From Gp6-AA40 sp035571515 (lineage in GTDB: Bacteria; Acidobacteriota; Vicinamibacteria; Vicinamibacterales; UBA2999), in contig DATNCQ010000194.1 of NCBI GenBank assembly GCA_035571515.1, positions 32,842 to 96,841 of the forward strand: a stretch of 64,000 bases of DNA, written 5' to 3'. A model generated the notes under the pieces. The model was not told where the DNA came from. It worked only from the letters and a program-made list of their open reading frames with translations, and ran no database searches. The translations under genes and the position numbers were made by a program. This document shows, piece after piece, positions 59,290 through 64,000 of the stretch (position 1 is the first letter of the stretch; each line of letters starts with the position of its first letter).

Positions 59290-62229
59290 TCAATGCAGTG
59301 GTATGCGGAAGAGATTGCGCTGCACGTCGGTCTTCGTGAACACGTACATCGAAGGGTCGGGTCCGGGCGACACGGAACCATGCTCGATCATTCGGGCGCC
59401 GGGTATGCTCACGACAGCCGCAAGCGGGTCTATTCCCGAAGCGGAAAAATCCGGCAACGGTTTGCCTGCCGGCACGGGAATCGCGAACGTCCTTCCCGGG
59501 CCCCACGCCGGAGCCACATAGAAAAATCTCCCGTCGGAAGACCACCCCGCCGAGCAGGCGGCGGCACAGATTCTCCTGGAAGCGCCGCCGTGGACGGGCA
59601 CCGCGAGTGTTGCAAGCTCGCCAGCATCCACCGACACCGCGATGACCCACTCACCGTCGGGCGAAGTACCGAACTTGTCCAGGATGTGGGCGTTGGTTAA
59701 CCGCTCTTGTTCTGTCCCGTCTTTCCGGATGCGGGCCAGCAGGTTCCCTGTTCCCTGCAACGCCCGGAAGATGACGTCTCCGCCGGCGCCGAAGGACGCT
59801 TCGTCTCCGCCTCGAGCGATCTGACGAGGCGGTGTACCCCGGTCGAGAGACGCCAGCCAAATCTGGGATTCGCCACCGCTTCCCGGTGTCGTGAAGACGA
59901 TGTTCTTTTCGTCGCGCGAAATATCGTAGCCACTCACCGATACGCCCGGCAGCACACTGTCGGTCTCTCCGGAGCCGAGGTCGACGGAGCGCAACTCGGC
60001 TGACGATGGCACCCAGCCGCCTGACACCGTCACCAGGTCCCGCGCAACGAGATAGAACACGCGTGTGCCATCGCGGGAAAGGCGGGGATCCAGCGCATAG
60101 CCCTCCGAGGAGATCGCTCGCTCGCCAGCCAGGTCGTGGATCCAGATCGCGCTCCGGCGGTTCCCGGCCGATGTCACCAATGACCGGCCGTCAGGCGCCA
60201 ATGCGATGCCCTCCTCTTCGATCGGGCCGAACGTGATCTGCTCTGGTGCTCCGTCAGGGAACTTCTGGCGCCAGAGGTGTGCGCTGCCTCCAACCCTCGC
60301 GCCAAAGTACATCCACTTTCCGTCCGGGGACCAGGCGGTTGCAGTGCACGCGCCTGGAGGTCCGACCTGCCGGCCCGCGGAGCTCCCATCGAACGGCAGC
60401 AGCCGGCACGGTTGATTGAACGTGTGGGTCTGGTCCATCTCGACGACAAGCACCGACTGACGGTCCGGTGACGCGTAGGAGTAGTGCACCATCCCGCTCT
60501 GGTGCGGCGGAAAATAGATCTCCCGCGACTCCGCCCGGCCCTCCGTCGCGGTGACGAGTCCCATGTGGAGGGTGGTCCCGGTCATGATCTCGGAAAATAA
60601 CACCCGCTGATCCGTCATCCAGGTGAGGCCGGAGGCGTTGGGTAGCAGTCGCGTCGGCTGGCCGCCGAGCACTGGAACGGTCCATGTATCCCACGAATAG
60701 GAAGGAGAGCCGAAGAAGCCGGTAATCTGGGTGTATGCGATCCGTGAGCCGTCCGGAGTGAACACCGGTCCGTACTTGACCCCAGCGTCGTTGGTGAGCC
60801 GTACCGACTCGCCGTTGGGCAGCAACTTGACGTAGATCTGACCGCCCCGGCTCAAAAAGAACTCTCCGCCGCGAATGAATGTCACCATTCGCCCGTCCGG
60901 CGACAAGCTGGGCGCCACGGCCGCATCAGTAAAGTTCGTGAGCTGCGTGTATTCCGATGGAGAGGTCACCGCGGCAGCGGGTTGCGCTGAATAGAACAGC
61001 CCGGCGCCGCTGGCCAGGAGCACAAGCGCCAGGACGGACAGCCCGATCGCGCGGTACGTCGAACGTTGAGATTCGTGTCCAGGCGTGACGCTCGTGACCC
61101 TTTCGTCGGGCGGGTCCTTCCGCACCCGCTCGGACCTGTTCTTCAGTTGATCGATCTCGAGACGTGCGTCGCCGATATCCCGCAAACGACGCCTGGGATC
61201 CTTCTCGAGGCATCGCTGCAATAAGAGACGTACGCTGGCAGGCGTCGTGCCCGGGAGCGCCTCCCACTCCGGCTCGCGACCGAGGATGGCCACGGTCGTG
61301 TCTGCCACCGTGTCGCCCTTGAACGCCACGAGGCCCGTGAGCGTTTCGTACAGCACGCAGCCGAATGCCCAGATGTCGGTCCGCTTGTCGACAACCTGGC
61401 CTCGCGCCTGCTCGGGGCTCATGTAGGCCGCGGTGCCCACGACCATCCCCGCAATGGTGTCGTCAGGCATCGCCATCCGGGACGCTGACACATCAAGAGC
61501 TGATTCGTCGCCGGCAAGAACCTTCGCCACTCCAAAATCGAGCACCTTCGCGATCCCATCGGGTGTGATGCTGATGTTGGCCGGCTTCAGGTCGCGATGG
61601 ACGATCCCCTTTTCGTGGGCCGCCTCGAGCGCGCCGGCAACCTGCACCGCGATGATCAGCGCGTCGCCCACGGGCAGCGGCCCTTTGGCGAGGCGATCGG
61701 CGAGCGTCACTCCGTCGACGAGTTCGAGCACCAGCGCGGGGACGCCCTCCGCGTCCTCGAGCCCGTAGATCGCGCCGATGTGCGGGTGATTGAGCGACGC
61801 GAGCACGCGCGCTTCGCGCTCGAAGCGTGCGAGGCGCTCCGGCTCGCTGACGAAGAGGCGAGGAAGGATCTTGATCGCAACGTCGCGCCCCAGCCTGGCA
61901 TCGTGTGCGCGATAGACCTCGCCCATGCCGCCTTCACCCAGCGTGGCGGTAATCCGGTAGGGGCCGATACATTCCGGCACGCGTGGCAGATCGTTGGTCC
62001 CGATCTCGTCGTGGAACAGCATGACCGGCTTCTCCAGAAAGGTCGTGGCGCGTTCGTAAGACGCGATCAACTGTTCGACCTCCTGGCGCAACGCCAGGTT
62101 GTCGCTGCAGGCTGCGGCAAGGTACGCCGGCCGACGGTCTGCCGGCAGGGCGCGAGCGGCCTCGAACAGGTCTTTCAGGCGTAGCCACTCTTCGTCGGGG
62201 CCAGGCGGCACCGGCTCCGGCGCCTTCAT
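59290..62229 (-). CDS. Transmembrane Ser/Thr protein kinase with TolB-like propeller
   Basis: 979 aa from ATG 62229, which overlaps the ECF sigma stop (ATGA). Kinase ~92-365: GEGGMGEVYRAHD, VAIKILP, HRDLKPANI, DFGVA, GTAAYMSPEQARG, with all catalytic residues. One membrane helix (YRAIGLSVLALVLLASGAGL, ~405-425). The ~550-residue extracytoplasmic part is a WD40/TolB-like propeller (SPDGRMVTFIRGGEFFL, TPDGSRIAYTQ, SPDGKWMYFGA, APDGRSLVTSAG). Likely senses envelope signals. Coupled to the ECF gene upstream, the standard acidobacterial arrangement. Confidence 0.93.
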   Translation of the reverse strand: MKAPEPVPPGPDEEWLRLKDLFEAARALPADRRPAYLAAACSDNLALRQEVEQLIASYERATTFLEKPVMLFHDEIGTNDLPRVPECIGPYRITATLGEGGMGEVYRAHDARLGRDVAIKILPRLFVSEPERLARFEREARVLASLNHPHIGAIYGLEDAEGVPALVLELVDGVTLADRLAKGPLPVGDALIIAVQVAGALEAAHEKGIVHRDLKPANISITPDGIAKVLDFGVAKVLAGDESALDVSASRMAMPDDTIAGMVVGTAAYMSPEQARGQVVDKRTDIWAFGCVLYETLTGLVAFKGDTVADTTVAILGREPEWEALPGTTPASVRLLLQRCLEKDPRRRLRDIGDARLEIDQLKNRSERVRKDPPDERVTSVTPGHESQRSTYRAIGLSVLALVLLASGAGLFYSAQPAAAVTSPSEYTQLTNFTDAAVAPSLSPDGRMVTFIRGGEFFLSRGGQIYVKLLPNGESVRLTNDAGVKYGPVFTPDGSRIAYTQITGFFGSPSYSWDTWTVPVLGGQPTRLLPNASGLTWMTDQRVLFSEIMTGTTLHMGLVTATEGRAESREIYFPPHQSGMVHYSYASPDRQSVLVVEMDQTHTFNQPCRLLPFDGSSAGRQVGPPGACTATAWSPDGKWMYFGARVGGSAHLWRQKFPDGAPEQITFGPIEEEGIALAPDGRSLVTSAGNRRSAIWIHDLAGERAISSEGYALDPRLSRDGTRVFYLVARDLVTVSGGWVPSSAELRSVDLGSGETDSVLPGVSVSGYDISRDEKNIVFTTPGSGGESQIWLASLDRGTPPRQIARGGDEASFGAGGDVIFRALQGTGNLLARIRKDGTEQERLTNAHILDKFGTSPDGEWVIAVSVDAGELATLAVPVHGGASRRICAAACSAGWSSDGRFFYVAPAWGPGRTFAIPVPAGKPLPDFSASGIDPLAAVVSIPGARMIEHGSVSPGPDPSMYVFTKTDVQRNLFRIPLH

Positions 62230-62783
62230 GTCTGCACCGACAATCGTTGATACAGCCACGCTTTTGCCATGGCCCATTCGCGCTCGACCGTGGCCGCTGA
62301 CACGCCGATCGCTTCAGCGGTTTCATCGATGGTGAGGCCGGCGAAAAATCGCAGCTCCACGACGCGGCACTGTCGCACGTCCCGTGAGGACAGCGCCTCG
62401 AGGGCCTCGTCCAGCGCGAGCACGTCGACGATGGACGCGTCAGAGGCTGGCGAGACGTCGTCCAGGCTCATCATCGTGACCCCCGCGCCACGTTTGCCGG
62501 CGCGCTTCCGGCGAGCGTGATCGACGAGGATCTGCCGCATCAGCCGGGACGCCACCGCGAAGAAATGCGTCCGGTCGTTGAGCGTCAGGCCGTCGACATC
62601 CGTCAGTCGCAAATAGACCTCGTGCACGAGGGCCGTCGCCTGCAGGGTGTGTCCAGGATGTTCCCGCCGGAAATGCGCGCGCGCCACCCGGCGCAGCTCC
62701 TCGTCCACCAGGGGAATGAGGTGGTCGAGCGCCGCGCCGTCTCCCTGACGCCACGACCGCAGCAGCGCGGTGATTGCCGGCAC
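62226..62783 (-). CDS. ECF sigma factor, TIGR02999 type, partner of the kinase
   Basis: 185 aa, GTG start. ITALLRSWRQGDGAALDHL, LQATALVHEVYLRL, RTHFFAVASRLMRQILVDHA and, in region 4, LDEALEALSSRDVRQCRVVEL and IDETAEAIGVSAATVEREW. Similar in pattern to the factor at 10997. Stop overlaps the kinase start, so the two are translated together. The kinase probably phosphorylates or releases this factor, by analogy with such pairs. Confidence 0.9.
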   Translation of the reverse strand: MPAITALLRSWRQGDGAALDHLIPLVDEELRRVARAHFRREHPGHTLQATALVHEVYLRLTDVDGLTLNDRTHFFAVASRLMRQILVDHARRKRAGKRGAGVTMMSLDDVSPASDASIVDVLALDEALEALSSRDVRQCRVVELRFFAGLTIDETAEAIGVSAATVEREWAMAKAWLYQRLSVQT

Positions 62784-62889
62784 GCGCGGGCCAGTCTACG
62801 CCTCCTTGGACATTTCGCTGAGGAAAAGTGCCGGTTGAGGGGAAACGGAGCCCTTTTGCGCTTCTCAGGGTGAGAAAGAAAGGAGCCTT

Positions 62890-63384
62890 ATGAGAACCAA
62901 TCGCCTTCACAGCTGCGTCGCTGCCTTCGTCGGCGCGGCGGCGTTACTCGTCCAGATCTCGCCCGCCCTGGCGGAAGACCGCCGCGACAACGACAGGCCC
63001 GTCGACATCGCGTTCACGAAGTGGGTCACGACGTTTCCCCTCATGGAAGGGTTCTGGGGAGGCGACCTCGCCAACAAGTACGTCGGCGAGATTTTTCAGC
63101 GCCAGGTAAGCGTGAACCCGGCCCTGAACGGCATCGTCCGGCTCGAGGCGATCTACGAGATCCAGAATGGGGACCGTTCGTTCACGGCGCTCATCCGGGG
63201 CGGGACAGACAACGTGACGGGCTCGGCCCTGCTGGACGGCGTCGTCCTGGCTGGATGGCGCACCGGCGCACCAGTGCACGTGGAGTTCGACACGATTCCC
63301 GGCACGACCGGCTGTTTTGGTGCGCCAGCAGGCAAGACCTGTTTCGTGGGGACGATTCACGTCGGGCGCGCCCCGCGGGACTGA
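62890..63384 (+). CDS. Secreted protein of unknown function
   Basis: 164 aa, signal peptide (SCVAAFVGAAALLVQISPALA), with AAAGGAG upstream. The mature part is beta-rich: DIAFTKWVTTFPLMEGFWGGD, YVGEIFQRQVSVNPALNGIV, IYEIQNGDRSFTALIRGGTD, and two cysteines near the C-terminus (TGCFGAPAGKTCFVG) that could form a disulfide. No family recognised. Divergent from the ECF/kinase operon, and may be its target. Confidence 0.72.
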   Translation: MRTNRLHSCVAAFVGAAALLVQISPALAEDRRDNDRPVDIAFTKWVTTFPLMEGFWGGDLANKYVGEIFQRQVSVNPALNGIVRLEAIYEIQNGDRSFTALIRGGTDNVTGSALLDGVVLAGWRTGAPVHVEFDTIPGTTGCFGAPAGKTCFVGTIHVGRAPRD

Positions 63385-63654
63385 ACGTCCGCAGGCACGA
63401 GACCCATCGGCCTATCTCGGTGCTGGGTTGCAGGCCGTCGCAACCCAGCACGTCAACGCCTCCCTGGCGAAAGCTCGCCGGTGCCGCGAGCGGAGCCTGG
63501 CCCGCCCCACTGGACGATTTCTGCAGTCGGCTCACCCGCGAAGCCGCATAATTGGCGATCTTCGAAACTCACATCGACGTGCGGTCCACATGCCCGTCGG
63601 GACGCTGACACTGCGAAGCGCCGAGTGGCGACCAGCAGGCTCAGGAGGAACACG

Positions 63655-64000
63655 ATGAAGAACACTGCACTGAAAGTCTTGCTTGCGGCGGCCGTTCTGA
63701 TTCCTCTGGCGATCTACGCGCAGCCCAGGCCGGGAAACCCGACGACCGCCACCGTCATCACCAAGGCGGAGATCGACAAGATCAGCGCCACGGAACAATC
63801 CCAGCAGACCCGTGACGAGAATGCCAGAGTTGTCGATATCGGCGACGGCTGGAGCATGGAGCTGGGTATCGTTCATCGCTCGAAGCAGCGGGTGATGACG
63901 GTCGGCGAGGCTGCTGCCGCTCGAGGCAATGCCCCGGCAGCCGCCGGCCGTGGCAATGCTCCGGCAGCCGCCGGCAATGCCCCGGCAGCCGCCGCTCGTG
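63655..64000 (+). CDS. Partial secreted protein, cupin paralogue with GNAPAAAGR repeats
   Basis: Begins with AGGAGGAA at 63643-63650, then ATG 63655, and runs off the window end. Signal peptide (MKNTALKVLLAAAVLIPLAI). The segment VVDIGDGWSMELGIVHRSKQ parallels VDIGTYNVAVGVLHR of the cupin at 58659. From about 63925 the sequence turns into an imperfect repeat of GNAPAAAGR (24- and 21-bp units), a low-complexity insert. The cupin motifs themselves would lie beyond the window. Confidence 0.7.
   Translation, partial: MKNTALKVLLAAAVLIPLAIYAQPRPGNPTTATVITKAEIDKISATEQSQQTRDENARVVDIGDGWSMELGIVHRSKQRVMTVGEAAAARGNAPAAAGRGNAPAAAGNAPAAAAR

Overview
This is a GC-rich bacterial chromosome segment without rRNA, tRNA, CRISPR arrays or recognisable insertion sequences. 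The gene set suggests Acidobacteriota, perhaps the class Vicinamibacteria: TIGR02999-type ECF sigma factors paired with large Ser/Thr kinases carrying TolB or TPR domains, many secreted beta-propellers, multi-PAS histidine kinases, proline-rich TonB-like proteins and multiheme cytochromes. That placement is an inference from gene content, since no marker gene is present.

Layout. 0-3 kb: the end of a DUF2064-like glycosyltransferase, a sterol-desaturase-family membrane enzyme, and a radical SAM protein translationally coupled to a calcineurin-like protein that lacks several metal ligands. 3-7 kb: an ECF sigma/NHL propeller/secreted-protein operon and a secreted metallo-beta-lactamase-fold hydrolase. 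7-10 kb: an ECF41 sigma factor divergent from a DoxX gene, with two exact TGTCACA-N16-CGTC promoters facing opposite ways, then a second DoxX and a CHAD protein. 10-18 kb: a diheme cytochrome, an ECF sigma factor, a propeller, a Ser/Thr kinase with TPRs, and a 974-aa winged-helix/AAA/TPR regulator. 18-26 kb: a signalling block with two hybrid-style PAS/GAF histidine kinases, two stand-alone receiver proteins, a TRIC-type channel and a protein with a DisA-like diadenylate cyclase domain. 26-29 kb: a coupled operon of two SRPBCC proteins, a DUF6544-like protein and a membrane protein.

30-46 kb is the most distinctive part. A five-gene operon (cytochrome c, Rieske protein, cytochrome b fused to cytochrome c, decaheme DmsE/MtrA-type cytochrome, MtrB/PioB-type porin) encodes what looks like a complete route from the quinol pool to the outer membrane. 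Next to it are an NtrC-type sigma54 activator, a receiver protein, and a FixL-like histidine kinase with two PAS domains that both keep the haem-ligand histidine. A P1B-type ATPase preceded by a coupled 28-codon leader ORF, three universal stress proteins and a TonB-like operon follow. Several of these units have -24/-12 (sigma54) promoter sequences and recurring GGAAAAATCC-like motifs upstream. Together they look like an oxygen- or redox-controlled sigma54 regulon governing membrane electron transfer and survival functions.

46-64 kb: an amino-acid-binding protein, a Tat flavoprotein/membrane operon, a creatininase-like protein with an altered metal site, a GlxA-type AraC regulator, more propellers, a tandem pair of paralogous membrane proteins, a haem-containing protein, two related cupins (one cut by the window end) and a second ECF sigma-Ser/Thr kinase operon.
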